Positions 8,785 through 16,442 of a stretch of DNA of 41,550 bases are shown here, one piece after another. Each line of letters starts with the position of its first letter. Positions within the stretch are counted from its first letter, which is position 1. Under the pieces are notes generated by a model. The model made no database searches. It saw only the letters and a program-made list of their open reading frames with translations, and had not been told where the DNA came from. This stretch comes from Verrucomicrobiia bacterium (GTDB lineage: Bacteria; Verrucomicrobiota; Verrucomicrobiia; Limisphaerales; DSYF01), in the NCBI GenBank assembly GCA_035765895.1, contig DASTWL010000002.1, forward strand, positions 1 through 41,550, read 5' to 3'. Position numbers and translations under genes: made by a program.

Positions 8785-9816
8785 ATGAAGAACCTCATGA
8801 ATACCTCGAAACTGTTTGCATTGGCCGCCGGCGCCCTCGTGGCGTTTGCGGGGCTCACCCAGGCGGCGGAACCGCTGCTCATCAACGGCGCGGGCTCCAC
8901 CTTCGACCTCCCGGCATTCTCCAAGTGGTTCGACGCCTACGCCAAGCTCGATCCCAACACGCGCTTCAACTACCAGTCCATCGGCTCCGGCGGCGGGCAG
9001 CGCCAGTTGCTCAACGAAACGGTGGACTTTGGCGCCTCCGATGCCCCCATGACGGACGAGGCGATGGCCAAGGGGCCGGGCAAAATCCTGCACCTGCCGG
9101 TTGTGGCCGGCGGCGTGGCGATCATCTACAACCTGCCCGGGAATCCGAAGCTCAAGCTCGACGGCGCAACGCTCGCGGACATTTTCCTCGGCAAGGTGGC
9201 CAAGTGGAACGACGCGCGGATCGCGGCGTTGAACCCGGGCGTGAAGCTGCCCGACATGGAAATCATCGTCGTGCATCGCTCGGACGGCAGCGGCACGACC
9301 TTCATCTTCACCGACTACCTCAGCAGCGTCAGTCCGGCGTGGAAATCGCAGGTTGGCAAGGATGTTTCCGTCAAGTGGCCCACCGGGCTGGGCGGCAAAG
9401 GCAGCGAAGGCGTGGCGGGCCAGGTCAAGCAACTGCCCGGCGCCATTGGCTACGCGGAACTCGCCTACGCCAACCAGAACAAGATGCCGTATGCCGATGT
9501 GAAGAATGCGGCGGGCAGTTTTGTCTCGCCCTCGCCGGAATCCGTCAGCGCCGCGCTCGCCACGGCCACGATTCCCGACGACTTCCGCTTCTCGATGGTC
9601 AATCCGCCGGGCGAAAAGGCCTACCCCATCGCCGGCGCCAGCTGGATTCTGGTGTATCAGCATCAGAAGAAGGCCGATCATGGCGAGAAGCTTGCCGGGT
9701 TTCTGAAATGGGCCGTGACCGAAGGGCAGAAGCTGTCGGCCCAGCTGGACTACGCGCCGTTGCCGGAAAATGTCCAGCAACGCGTGCTCAAGCTGGTTGG
9801 CACAATTAAATACTGA
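8785..9816 (+). CDS. pstS: Periplasmic phosphate-binding protein PstS
   Basis: About 343 residues. It delivers phosphate to the PstCAB ABC importer. A signal peptide ending LTQAAE has no lipobox, so the protein is soluble in the periplasm. Phosphate-contact segments are present: GAGSTF near the mature N-terminus, SGGGQRQLLNETVDFGASDAPM-type loop, and HRSDGSGTTFIFTDYLS. Length is normal for PstS. ATG 8785 was chosen; ATG 8797 is an alternative and no clear ribosome site separates them. It follows the porin by 54 bp and is separated from pstC by 102 bp holding a strong hairpin, consistent with higher expression of the binding protein than of the permease. Confidence 0.95.
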   Translation: MKNLMNTSKLFALAAGALVAFAGLTQAAEPLLINGAGSTFDLPAFSKWFDAYAKLDPNTRFNYQSIGSGGGQRQLLNETVDFGASDAPMTDEAMAKGPGKILHLPVVAGGVAIIYNLPGNPKLKLDGATLADIFLGKVAKWNDARIAALNPGVKLPDMEIIVVHRSDGSGTTFIFTDYLSSVSPAWKSQVGKDVSVKWPTGLGGKGSEGVAGQVKQLPGAIGYAELAYANQNKMPYADVKNAAGSFVSPSPESVSAALATATIPDDFRFSMVNPPGEKAYPIAGASWILVYQHQKKADHGEKLAGFLKWAVTEGQKLSAQLDYAPLPENVQQRVLKLVGTIKY

Positions 9817-9853
9817 CACTTTGTTGGGGCGCCCGTTAACCTCGGGCTGGCGC

Positions 9854-9892
9854 GGGACGAAGAGCGAACAGTTCCTCCTCGCTCTTCGTCCC
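9854..9892 (+). terminator. 14-bp stem hairpin between pstS and pstC (attenuator or processing/stabilising element)
   Basis: GGGACGAAGAGCGA at 9854-9867 pairs perfectly with TCGCTCTTCGTCCC at 9879-9892 across an 11-nt loop. A short T run (ATTTTTA) follows a few bases later. Such elements after the binding-protein gene of an ABC operon commonly give partial termination or protect the upstream transcript from 3' decay, setting PstS above PstCAB. The hairpin is seen; the role is inferred. Confidence 0.7.
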
Positions 9893-9918
9893 CATCATTT
9901 TTACGGAAACCGGCGGCC

Positions 9919-10896
9919 ATGCCAGACGTTGCAACAACCGTTCCGAAGTCCGCGCCGGGTGAGCATCACCTGACGCAACACAAGTTCGGCGATCATGCCT
10001 TCAAATGGCTGACGCTGTTCATGGCATTGAGCGTGTTCGCCCTGATTGGGCTGATCGGCTACGAACTGGCGCACGGCTCGACGCTCGCCCTGAAGAAATT
10101 CGGCTGGCGCTTCCTCGTGAGCAGCGACTGGGATCCCGTCAGCGAACAGTTTGGCGCGCTGCCGTTCATCTTCGGCACGCTGGTGTCGTCGCTCATCGCG
10201 CTGGTCATCGCGGTGCCGCTCAGCGTGGCCAGCGCCGTGTTTCTCACCGAAATGGCGCCCCGCTGGTTGCGGCAGCCGCTGACCATCTTCATCGAGCTGT
10301 TGTCCGCCGTGCCGAGCGTCATTCTCGGCCTGTGGGGCATCTTCGTCATGGTGCCGTGGCTGCGGGTGCATCTCTTTCCCTGGCTGAAGAGCACGCTCGG
10401 TTTTTTGCCGCTGTTTCAAGGGCCGATCTACGGCGTCAGCATGCTGGCGGGCGGCATCATTCTCGCCATCATGATCATTCCCATCATCACGTCCGTCTCG
10501 CGCGAGATCATCCGTTCCGTGCCCGGCCTGCAACGCGAGGCGGCCTACGCGCTTGGCGCGACGCGTTGGGAGGTGACGCGCATCGCCGTCCTGAGCTACG
10601 CGAAGAAGGGCCTGTTTGGTGCGACGATTCTCGGACTCGGCCGCGCGTTGGGCGAGACGATGGCCGTGACGATGGTCATCGGCAACCGCCCGGAAATCGC
10701 CAAGTCCCTGTTCGCACCGGGCTACACGCTGGCCAGCGTGGTGGCGAACGAATTCACCGAGGCCACCACGGACCTCTACCTGCACGCGCTGTTTGAACTC
10801 GGGCTCGTGCTGCTGGGCGTGACCATTCTCGTCAACGCGCTGGCGCAGCTCCTTTTGAAAACCTTGGGCGGTCCGGGGGTGAAGGGACAACGCTAG
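9919..10896 (+). CDS. pstC: Phosphate ABC transporter permease PstC
   Basis: 325 residues. Inner-membrane permease of the PstSCAB importer. Multiple hydrophobic segments are visible, starting with WLTLFMALSVFALIGLIGY. The central BPD_transp_1 region shows the coupling loop REAAYALGATRWEVTRIAVL, with the EAA motif that contacts the ATPase. The N-terminal ~28 residues are a hydrophilic cytoplasmic extension. pstA begins 2 bp after its stop, indicating translational coupling. Confidence 0.95.
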   Translation: MPDVATTVPKSAPGEHHLTQHKFGDHAFKWLTLFMALSVFALIGLIGYELAHGSTLALKKFGWRFLVSSDWDPVSEQFGALPFIFGTLVSSLIALVIAVPLSVASAVFLTEMAPRWLRQPLTIFIELLSAVPSVILGLWGIFVMVPWLRVHLFPWLKSTLGFLPLFQGPIYGVSMLAGGIILAIMIIPIITSVSREIIRSVPGLQREAAYALGATRWEVTRIAVLSYAKKGLFGATILGLGRALGETMAVTMVIGNRPEIAKSLFAPGYTLASVVANEFTEATTDLYLHALFELGLVLLGVTILVNALAQLLLKTLGGPGVKGQR

Positions 10897-10898
10897 TC

Positions 10899-11753
10899 AT
10901 GAACGCGCCGAACCATCGCTGGCGGAAGTTCAAGAACGTCCTCATGCAGATCGTCACGCTGGCCTGTGCGCTGCTGGTGATTGCGCCGCTTTGCCTGCTG
11001 TTCTATCACCTGGTCAAATCGGGTTTCAGCGCGCTGAACTGGGCCTTCTTCACGCAACTGCCCAAGCCGGTCGGTGAACCGGGGGGCGGCATGGCCAACG
11101 CGATTGTCGGCACGTTCATCCTGCTCGGGCTGGCTGCGACGATCGGGGTTCCGGTCGGCGTGCTGGGCGGCGTTTATCTTTCCGAATATGGCTCGAACCG
11201 CTTGAACCGCTGGATCCGCTTTGGCGCCGATGTGTTGAACGGCGTGCCCTCAATCACGTGGGGCATGGTGGTCTATGCGCTGATGGTCGTGCCGATGAAG
11301 GGATTCTCCGCCTGGGCCGGCGGCATCGTGCTGGGCATGATGATGGTTCCGCTCATCATGCGCACCACGGAGGAGGTGCTGCAGCTGGTGCCCAACGGCT
11401 ATCGGGAGGCGTCCCTCGCGCTGGGCATCGCCCAATGGCGCACCATCGTCCAGATCGTCGTCCGCACCGCGCTCAAGGGCATTGTTACCGGGGTCCTGCT
11501 CGCGCTGGCCCGCGTGGCCGGTGAAACCGCGCCGCTGCTCTTCACGGCGTTTGGCAACCGCTACTGGAACCACAACCTTTCCGATCCCATCGCCGCGGTG
11601 CCGTTGCAGATTTTCAACTACGCCATTTCGCCCTACGAAGACTGGCACCGGCAGGCGTGGGCGGGCGCCCTCGTGCTGCTGCTGCTCATCACTTTCATCA
11701 ACGTGAGCGTTCGCGTCTTGACCCGCGACCGTCTTGCGCAAAAAAATCACTAA
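10899..11753 (+). CDS. pstA: Phosphate ABC transporter permease PstA
   Basis: 284 residues, second permease subunit of Pst. Six or so hydrophobic segments are visible, with a long periplasmic region after the first. The EAA coupling loop reads [21 protein letters not shown]. Conserved periplasmic segment [22 protein letters not shown] near the C-terminus is typical of PstA. It starts 2 bp after pstC and ends 2 bp before pstB, within a tightly packed operon. Confidence 0.95.
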   Translation: MNAPNHRWRKFKNVLMQIVTLACALLVIAPLCLLFYHLVKSGFSALNWAFFTQLPKPVGEPGGGMANAIVGTFILLGLAATIGVPVGVLGGVYLSEYGSNRLNRWIRFGADVLNGVPSITWGMVVYALMVVPMKGFSAWAGGIVLGMMMVPLIMRTTEEVLQLVPNGYREASLALGIAQWRTIVQIVVRTALKGIVTGVLLALARVAGETAPLLFTAFGNRYWNHNLSDPIAAVPLQIFNYAISPYEDWHRQAWAGALVLLLLITFINVSVRVLTRDRLAQKNH

Positions 11754-11755
11754 GC

Positions 11756-12634
11756 ATGCCGACTCCCTTCGTTGCCGAACCGCCCCAGCCGAATCCGCCC
11801 GCGCCGGCGAACGCGCCCGTTCCGCCGCGCGCCGAGCCGGCCGCGCCCGCCGGCATCCAGGCCGGAACCGCGTCGCCTGAACTGGCGCTCACGGTCAAGA
11901 ACCTGAGCATTTTCTTCGGCGCCAACCAGGTGTTGAAAAACATTTCCATCAACATCCAGGCGCGTGCCGTGACGGCCATCATCGGCCCCAGCGGCTGCGG
12001 CAAATCCACCTTCCTGCGCTCGCTCAACCGCATGCACGAACTCGTTCCCGAGGCGCGCATGGAGGGCGAAATCCGCCTGTTCGGCCACGACATTTACAGC
12101 CACCAAGTTGATCCGGTGGTGGTTCGCCGCCGCGTCGGCATGGTGTTCCAGAAGTCCAACCCGTTCCCGACCATGTCCATCGCGGACAACGTCACGGTCG
12201 GGCTCCGGCTCAACGGCGTTCGCAACCGCAAGCTGCTCGTCGAACGCACGGAACAGGCGCTGCGCATGGGCGCCCTGTGGGACGAGGTCAAGGACCGCCT
12301 GAATGCGCCCGCCATCAGCCTTTCGGGCGGTCAGCAGCAACGCCTGTGCATTGCCCGCGCACTGGCGGTGCAGCCGGAAGTATTGTTGATGGACGAGCCC
12401 GCGTCGGCGCTCGACCCGATTGCCACTTCCCGCATCGAGGAACTGATCCTCGAATTGAAACAAAACCTCACCGTCGTCATCGTCACCCACAACATGCAGC
12501 AGGCGGCGCGCATGTCGGACTTTACGGCGTTCTTCTATCTCGGCTCGCTGGTGGAATTCAACACGACCGAAAAGATTTTCACCGCGCCGGCCAACAAGCA
12601 GACCGAGGATTACGTCACCGGCCGCTTCGGTTGA
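11756..12634 (+). CDS. pstB: Phosphate ABC transporter ATPase PstB with Pro/Ala-rich N-terminal extension
   Basis: 292 residues. Cytoplasmic ATPase powering phosphate import. Walker [10 protein letters not shown] (~76-84), Q-loop [15 protein letters not shown] signature LSGGQQQR (~189-196) and Walker [13 protein letters not shown] are all intact, followed by the switch His in IVTHNMQQA. The first ~42 residues are an unusual Pro/Ala-rich, probably disordered extension before the usual PstB start ([13 protein letters not shown]). ATG 11756 is 2 bp after pstA; no later ATG precedes the conserved core, so the extension is probably real. Confidence 0.95.
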   Translation: MPTPFVAEPPQPNPPAPANAPVPPRAEPAAPAGIQAGTASPELALTVKNLSIFFGANQVLKNISINIQARAVTAIIGPSGCGKSTFLRSLNRMHELVPEARMEGEIRLFGHDIYSHQVDPVVVRRRVGMVFQKSNPFPTMSIADNVTVGLRLNGVRNRKLLVERTEQALRMGALWDEVKDRLNAPAISLSGGQQQRLCIARALAVQPEVLLMDEPASALDPIATSRIEELILELKQNLTVVIVTHNMQQAARMSDFTAFFYLGSLVEFNTTEKIFTAPANKQTEDYVTGRFG

Positions 12635-12647
12635 TTTCATTTTGTCC

Positions 12648-13319
12648 ATGCAAACGCATCACGAGAAGGAACTGTCCGACCTCAAGGACCGGCTGCTCAT
12701 CATGGCCAGCCACGCGGAAATGGCCGTCACGCAGGCTGTCGAGGCCGTGGTCAACCGCGACGAGGCGCTCGCCCGCAAGGTCCGCGCCGACGACGAGACG
12801 CTGGACCGTTTCGAGGTGGAACTCGACGACATGGCCGTGCACCTCCTGGCCAAGGCGCCGCTGGCCACCGAACTCCGGCTCGTGCTCATGGTGATGAAAA
12901 TGTCCCAGAACCTGGAGCGCATCGGCGACGAGGCCTCGAAGATTGCCAACCGTGCCCGCGACCTCGCCCAGGAACCGCCGCTCAAGGTGAACGTGGACAT
13001 TCCGCGCCTCGCCCGGCTCGTCCTCGACATGTTGAAGGGCGCCCTCGACGCCTTTGTCCGCCGCGATGCCGAGGCCGCGCGCGCCTTGATCCCGCGCGAC
13101 AAGGAGGTCGATGCCCTCAACAAGCAGTTCCAGAACGACTTGATCGCCCTCATGGCCGAGAATCCGGAGAACATCCGGCGTGCGCTCTGGCTGACTGTTG
13201 TCTCCAAGAGCCTCGAACGCATTGCCGACCACGCCAAGAACGTGGCGGAAGACGTCGTATATCTCTGCGAGGCGCTCGACATCCGGCACAGTGGCAAGTC
13301 GGCGCCGACGGCCGCCTAG
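12648..13319 (+). CDS. phoU: Phosphate signalling/transport regulator PhoU
   Basis: 223 residues, all helical, two tandem PhoU domains (~1-105 and ~115-210). Each carries the acidic helix motif, LERIGDEASKIANRA in the first and LERIADHAKNVAED in the second. PhoU restrains PhoR/PhoB signalling and Pst activity when phosphate is plentiful. ATG 12648 lies 13 bp after pstB; the frame also opens at TTG 12642. The presence of phoU at the operon end supports Pho-regulon control of the unit. phoB/phoR are not in the window. Confidence 0.93.
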   Translation: MQTHHEKELSDLKDRLLIMASHAEMAVTQAVEAVVNRDEALARKVRADDETLDRFEVELDDMAVHLLAKAPLATELRLVLMVMKMSQNLERIGDEASKIANRARDLAQEPPLKVNVDIPRLARLVLDMLKGALDAFVRRDAEAARALIPRDKEVDALNKQFQNDLIALMAENPENIRRALWLTVVSKSLERIADHAKNVAEDVVYLCEALDIRHSGKSAPTAA

Positions 13320-13430
13320 CGCCCGCAGAACACCCGGCCTTGCCGTTGCGACCCGCGCCTCCGTGCGGCCAGCCGCTTGACGGAAACTGGCCCCGGCGGG
13401 GGGGAATCCCAATTGCTTCAACCGCGGCCC

Positions 13431-13458
13431 TTGACGTGCCCTCCCTCCATGCTTAAAT
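13431..13458 (+). promoter_or_regulatory. Candidate sigma-70-type promoter of the ars operon
   Basis: TTGACG at 13431-13436 and TTAAAT at 13453-13458 are spaced by 16 bp, a reasonable -35/-10 pair. The ArsR operator palindrome begins at the last base of the -10, so a bound repressor would occlude RNA polymerase. The predicted transcript has only ~20 nt of leader before the arsR ATG. Confidence 0.55.
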
Positions 13459-13483
13459 ACATTTCGATGTTTGGCGAAATGTA
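13458..13483. promoter_or_regulatory. ArsR operator palindrome
   Basis: TACATTTCG at 13458-13466 and CGAAATGTA at 13475-13483 form a perfect 9-bp inverted repeat around 8 bp. The repeat starts at the putative -10 and ends 3 bp before the arsR ATG. ArsR/SmtB dimers typically bind such AT-rich dyads, giving arsenite-relieved autorepression. Seen directly; binding is inferred. Confidence 0.75.
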
Positions 13484-13486
13484 GAA

Positions 13487-13852
13487 ATGAAAGAATTCCT
13501 GAACCTGACCCGTGCGCTGGCGGACGAAAACCGTCTTCGCCTGCTGCTGGCGCTGCGCGGCGGCGAGTTGTGCGCCTGCCAGCTCACCGAACTGCTGGGG
13601 CTTGCGCCGTCCACCGTCTCCAAACATTTGTTCCTGCTCAAGCACGCCGGCCTTGTGGAATCGCGCAAGCAGGGGCGCTGGATTTACTTCCAGCTCACCG
13701 GCAAAGGCGCGCCGGTGGCGGTGCGCGAGGCGATGGACTGGGTCAACAAATCCCTCGGACGGTCATCCGCCGCGCTCACCGATGCCGGGCGGTTGAGGCA
13801 AATTTTGAAAGAGGATCCGAGCGAACTTTGCAAACGATTATGCCAAAACTGA
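13487..13852 (+). CDS. arsR: ArsR-family arsenic-responsive repressor
   Basis: 121 residues. Winged-helix ArsR/SmtB repressor that releases DNA on binding As(III)/Sb(III). The metal-site motif reads GELCACQLTELLG, with the CxC pair (ELCxC) at the start of the recognition region. The recognition helix (APSTVSKHLFLLKHAGLV) and wing (RKQGRWIYFQL) follow. It heads an ars operon and lies directly behind a palindromic operator. It overlaps arsC by 13 bp, so the two are translationally coupled. There is no clear ribosome site before the ATG. Confidence 0.93.
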   Translation: MKEFLNLTRALADENRLRLLLALRGGELCACQLTELLGLAPSTVSKHLFLLKHAGLVESRKQGRWIYFQLTGKGAPVAVREAMDWVNKSLGRSSAALTDAGRLRQILKEDPSELCKRLCQN

Positions 13853-14274
13853 AGGTTCTCTTTCTCTGCACCGGCAACTCCTGCCGCAGTCAGATGGCCG
13901 AAGGCTGGGCGCGGCATCTGAAGGGTGACGTGATCGAGGCGTATTCCGCCGGCATCGAGAAGCACGGCATGAATCCGCACGCGCTCAAGGTCATGGCCGA
14001 GGCGGGCGTGGACATCTCGAAGCAGTTTTCCAAGGCGCCGTCGGATCTCGGGCCGGTGGAGTTTGATTATATCGTCACCGTGTGCGGCCACGCGGATGAG
14101 AATTGCCCCGTGTTCCCCGCGAAGTCGAAGGTGGTGCACGTCGGCTTCGAGGATCCCCCCAAGCTCACGAAGCATCTCCCGGATGGCGAGGAGAAGCTGG
14201 CGGTGTATCGAAGGGTGCGGGACGAAATCCGGCGGTTTGTGGAGACGTTGCCCGGGGTGTTGCAAAACCGGTAG
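13840..14274 (+). CDS. arsC: Arsenate reductase, thioredoxin-coupled LMW-PTPase type
   Basis: 144 residues. It reduces arsenate to arsenite for export or methylation. The P-loop CTGNSCR (Cys10 to Arg16) and the redox pair Cys82/Cys89 (VCGHADENCP) reproduce the Cys10-Cys15-Cys82-Cys89 layout of the thioredoxin-linked Bacillus/Staphylococcus-type enzyme. The longer frame from 13471 runs through arsR out of frame and is rejected; ATG 13840 overlaps the arsR stop region. Confidence 0.94.
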   Translation: MPKLKVLFLCTGNSCRSQMAEGWARHLKGDVIEAYSAGIEKHGMNPHALKVMAEAGVDISKQFSKAPSDLGPVEFDYIVTVCGHADENCPVFPAKSKVVHVGFEDPPKLTKHLPDGEEKLAVYRRVRDEIRRFVETLPGVLQNR

Positions 14275-14292
14275 CGAGACGGGCGCCCGGCG

Positions 14293-15219
14293 ATGGATGA
14301 ACAACAATCGAAGAGCAAAGTTATGATCGAAACTCAATCTGAAGAAATTAGAAAGCTGGTGCGCGAGGGCTACGCGAAGATTGCGGAGGAAACCGCGAAC
14401 GGTGGTTGCGGATCAGGCGTTTCATGCTGCGGTTCGGCACCGCAGGACGCGAACAAACTGGCCAGCAAACTCGGTTACACAGTGGCTGAGCTGCAGGCGT
14501 TGCCCGAGGGCGCGAACATGGGCCTCTCGTGCGGCAATCCCGCCGCGCTCGCGGCGCTGAAGCCGGGCGAAACCGTCCTCGACCTCGGCAGCGGCGGTGG
14601 CTTCGACGTGTTCATCGCCGGGCGCAAGGTTGGCGCAACCGGTCGCGCCATCGGCGTGGACATGACGCCTGCGATGTTGTCCAAGGCACGCACGAATGCG
14701 GCGCAATACCGCGCGACGACGGGTTTGGACAACGTCGAGTTCCGGCTCGGCGAAATCGAGCATCTGCCCGTGGCGGACAATGCGGTGGACGCCATTATCT
14801 CGAACTGCGTGATTAATCTTTCGCCCGACAAGCCGCAGGTCTGGCGCGAAATGGCGCGCGTGCTCAAGCCGGGCGGACGCGTGGCGGTGTCGGACATGGC
14901 GCTGCTCAAGCCGTTGCCGTCGGAGGTGCTGAAGCTCGTCGAGGCGCTCGTCGGTTGCGTGGCCGGGGCGGTGCTGGTCACGGACACGGAGCGATTCGCA
15001 CGTGAGGCCGGACTGGAGAACGTCGCCGTGCGCGTGAAATCCGAATACGTGGTGGCGATGGAGCATTTTGAAGATCCGCTTTATCAGAAGATCACGGCGG
15101 CGCTGCCGGCGGGCGCGAAGCCGGAGGACTACGTCGCAAGCGTGGAAATCACCGCGTGCAAACCCGGCGGTCAGGATTGCTGCGGCACCGAGTGCTGCGA
15201 CGGAACACGGAACACGTAG
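14293..15219 (+). CDS. arsM: Arsenite S-adenosylmethionine methyltransferase ArsM
   Basis: About 308 residues. Class I SAM methyltransferase converting As(III) to methylated arsenicals. SAM motif I is VLDLGSGGGFDVF (~95-107). The three catalytic cysteines expected for ArsM fit LSCGNPA, SNCVINLSP and LVGCVAGAV. Additional Cys clusters flank the core: GGCGSGVSCCG at the N-terminus and QDCCGTECCDG at the C-terminus, which may bind arsenite or metal. ATG 14293 is used; ATG 14323 (MIETQSEEIRKLV) is a good alternative, since conserved family sequence begins about there. It follows arsC by 18 bp. Confidence 0.92.
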   Translation: MDEQQSKSKVMIETQSEEIRKLVREGYAKIAEETANGGCGSGVSCCGSAPQDANKLASKLGYTVAELQALPEGANMGLSCGNPAALAALKPGETVLDLGSGGGFDVFIAGRKVGATGRAIGVDMTPAMLSKARTNAAQYRATTGLDNVEFRLGEIEHLPVADNAVDAIISNCVINLSPDKPQVWREMARVLKPGGRVAVSDMALLKPLPSEVLKLVEALVGCVAGAVLVTDTERFAREAGLENVAVRVKSEYVVAMEHFEDPLYQKITAALPAGAKPEDYVASVEITACKPGGQDCCGTECCDGTRNT

Positions 15220-15258
15220 CACGGGCGTGACAGGATCAAGATTTCAATCAGGACCAAG

Positions 15259-16347
15259 ATGAAGGGCGAAAACGACACCCCGCACTCTGCGCCGTCCAAG
15301 CGTCTCGCCTTCTTCGAGCGTTACCTCACCGGCTGGGTGTTCGCCTGCATGGTAGTGGGCGTGGCGCTGGGCAAACTCGCGCCAGGACTCACGACGAGCC
15401 TGAGCAAGCTGGAGTTCGGCGAAGGCTCGCAGGTCAACGTCGCCATCGCGGTGCTCATCTGGTTGATGATTTACCCAATGATGCTCAAGGTGGACTTCGG
15501 TGCGATTGGCGGCGTGGCGCGGCGGCCCAAGGGACTTGGCGTGACGCTGTTTGTGAACTGGCTGGTGAAGCCGTTCAGCATGGCATTGCTCGGCTGGCTG
15601 TTCATGCAACACGTCTTTGCCACGTGGATCACGCCCGAGGCGGCGCGCGAATACACCGCCGGCCTTATCATCCTCGCCGCGGCACCCTGCACGGCGATGG
15701 TGTTCGTCTGGAGCTATCTCACCGACGGCGACCCGGCCTACACGCTCGTGCAGGTCGCCGTGAACGACCTCATCATGCTCTTCGCCTTCGCGCCCATCGT
15801 AATGTTTCTCTGCGGCGTGGCGAACGTCGTCGTGCCGTCGAACGTGCTCATCACGTCCGTCGTGGTGTTCATCGTGATTCCTCTGGCGGCGGGCTGGCTG
15901 ACGCGGACGGCGCTGCTGAAGTCGCATGGCAGGGAGTGGTTCGAGCAGAAGTTCCTGCCAAAGTTTCACCCGGTGACGATTGGCGCGCTGCTGCTGACGC
16001 TGGTGCTGATCTTTGCGTTCCAGGCGGAGAATCTGACCTCGCGCTGGTTCGCCGTGTTGCTGCTGGCCGTGCCGATCACGTTGCAGGTCTATTTCAATTC
16101 GTCGCTCGCCTACCTGCTGATGCGCTGGCTCAAGGTGCCGCACAACGTCGCCTCGCCCGGCGCGCTCATCGGCGCGAGCAACTTCTTCGAACTGGCGGTG
16201 GCGGTGGCCATCACGTTGTTCGGCCCCGGCTCCGGCGCCGCGCTGGCCACGGTGGTCGGCGTGCTCGTCGAAGTGCCCGTGATGCTCTCCGTCTGCAAGA
16301 TTTGCAACCAATCCCGTGGTTGGTATCAGCGGCAGGAGCAAGCGTAG
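15259..16347 (+). CDS. acr3: ACR3-family arsenite efflux permease
   Basis: 362 residues, about ten hydrophobic segments, inner membrane. It exports As(III). The conserved TM4 cysteine motif AAPCTAMVFVWS and the TM9 glutamate segment ASNFFELAVAVAITLFG, both essential in characterised ACR3 proteins, are present. It is the last gene of the arsR-arsC-arsM-acr3 operon, 39 bp after arsM. Often named arsB in annotations, but the sequence is of the ACR3 type, not the ArsB antiporter type. Confidence 0.94.
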   Translation: MKGENDTPHSAPSKRLAFFERYLTGWVFACMVVGVALGKLAPGLTTSLSKLEFGEGSQVNVAIAVLIWLMIYPMMLKVDFGAIGGVARRPKGLGVTLFVNWLVKPFSMALLGWLFMQHVFATWITPEAAREYTAGLIILAAAPCTAMVFVWSYLTDGDPAYTLVQVAVNDLIMLFAFAPIVMFLCGVANVVVPSNVLITSVVVFIVIPLAAGWLTRTALLKSHGREWFEQKFLPKFHPVTIGALLLTLVLIFAFQAENLTSRWFAVLLLAVPITLQVYFNSSLAYLLMRWLKVPHNVASPGALIGASNFFELAVAVAITLFGPGSGAALATVVGVLVEVPVMLSVCKICNQSRGWYQRQEQA

Positions 16348-16442
16348 CCGCGTGGAAACCCGGCGTCGCCCGGCAGTGTTGCGAACGGCATTTCACTCCC
16401 CGCTTTCAATGTCGGGAGAACCATCGCACAGTGCGGCCCAAC

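Noticed and set aside
15624-16442. Long upstream extension of the rnr frame through acr3
   Set aside because: It overlaps acr3 in another frame, is Arg/Ala/Gly-rich, and conserved RNase R sequence starts only at MNDIESRVL (16443).
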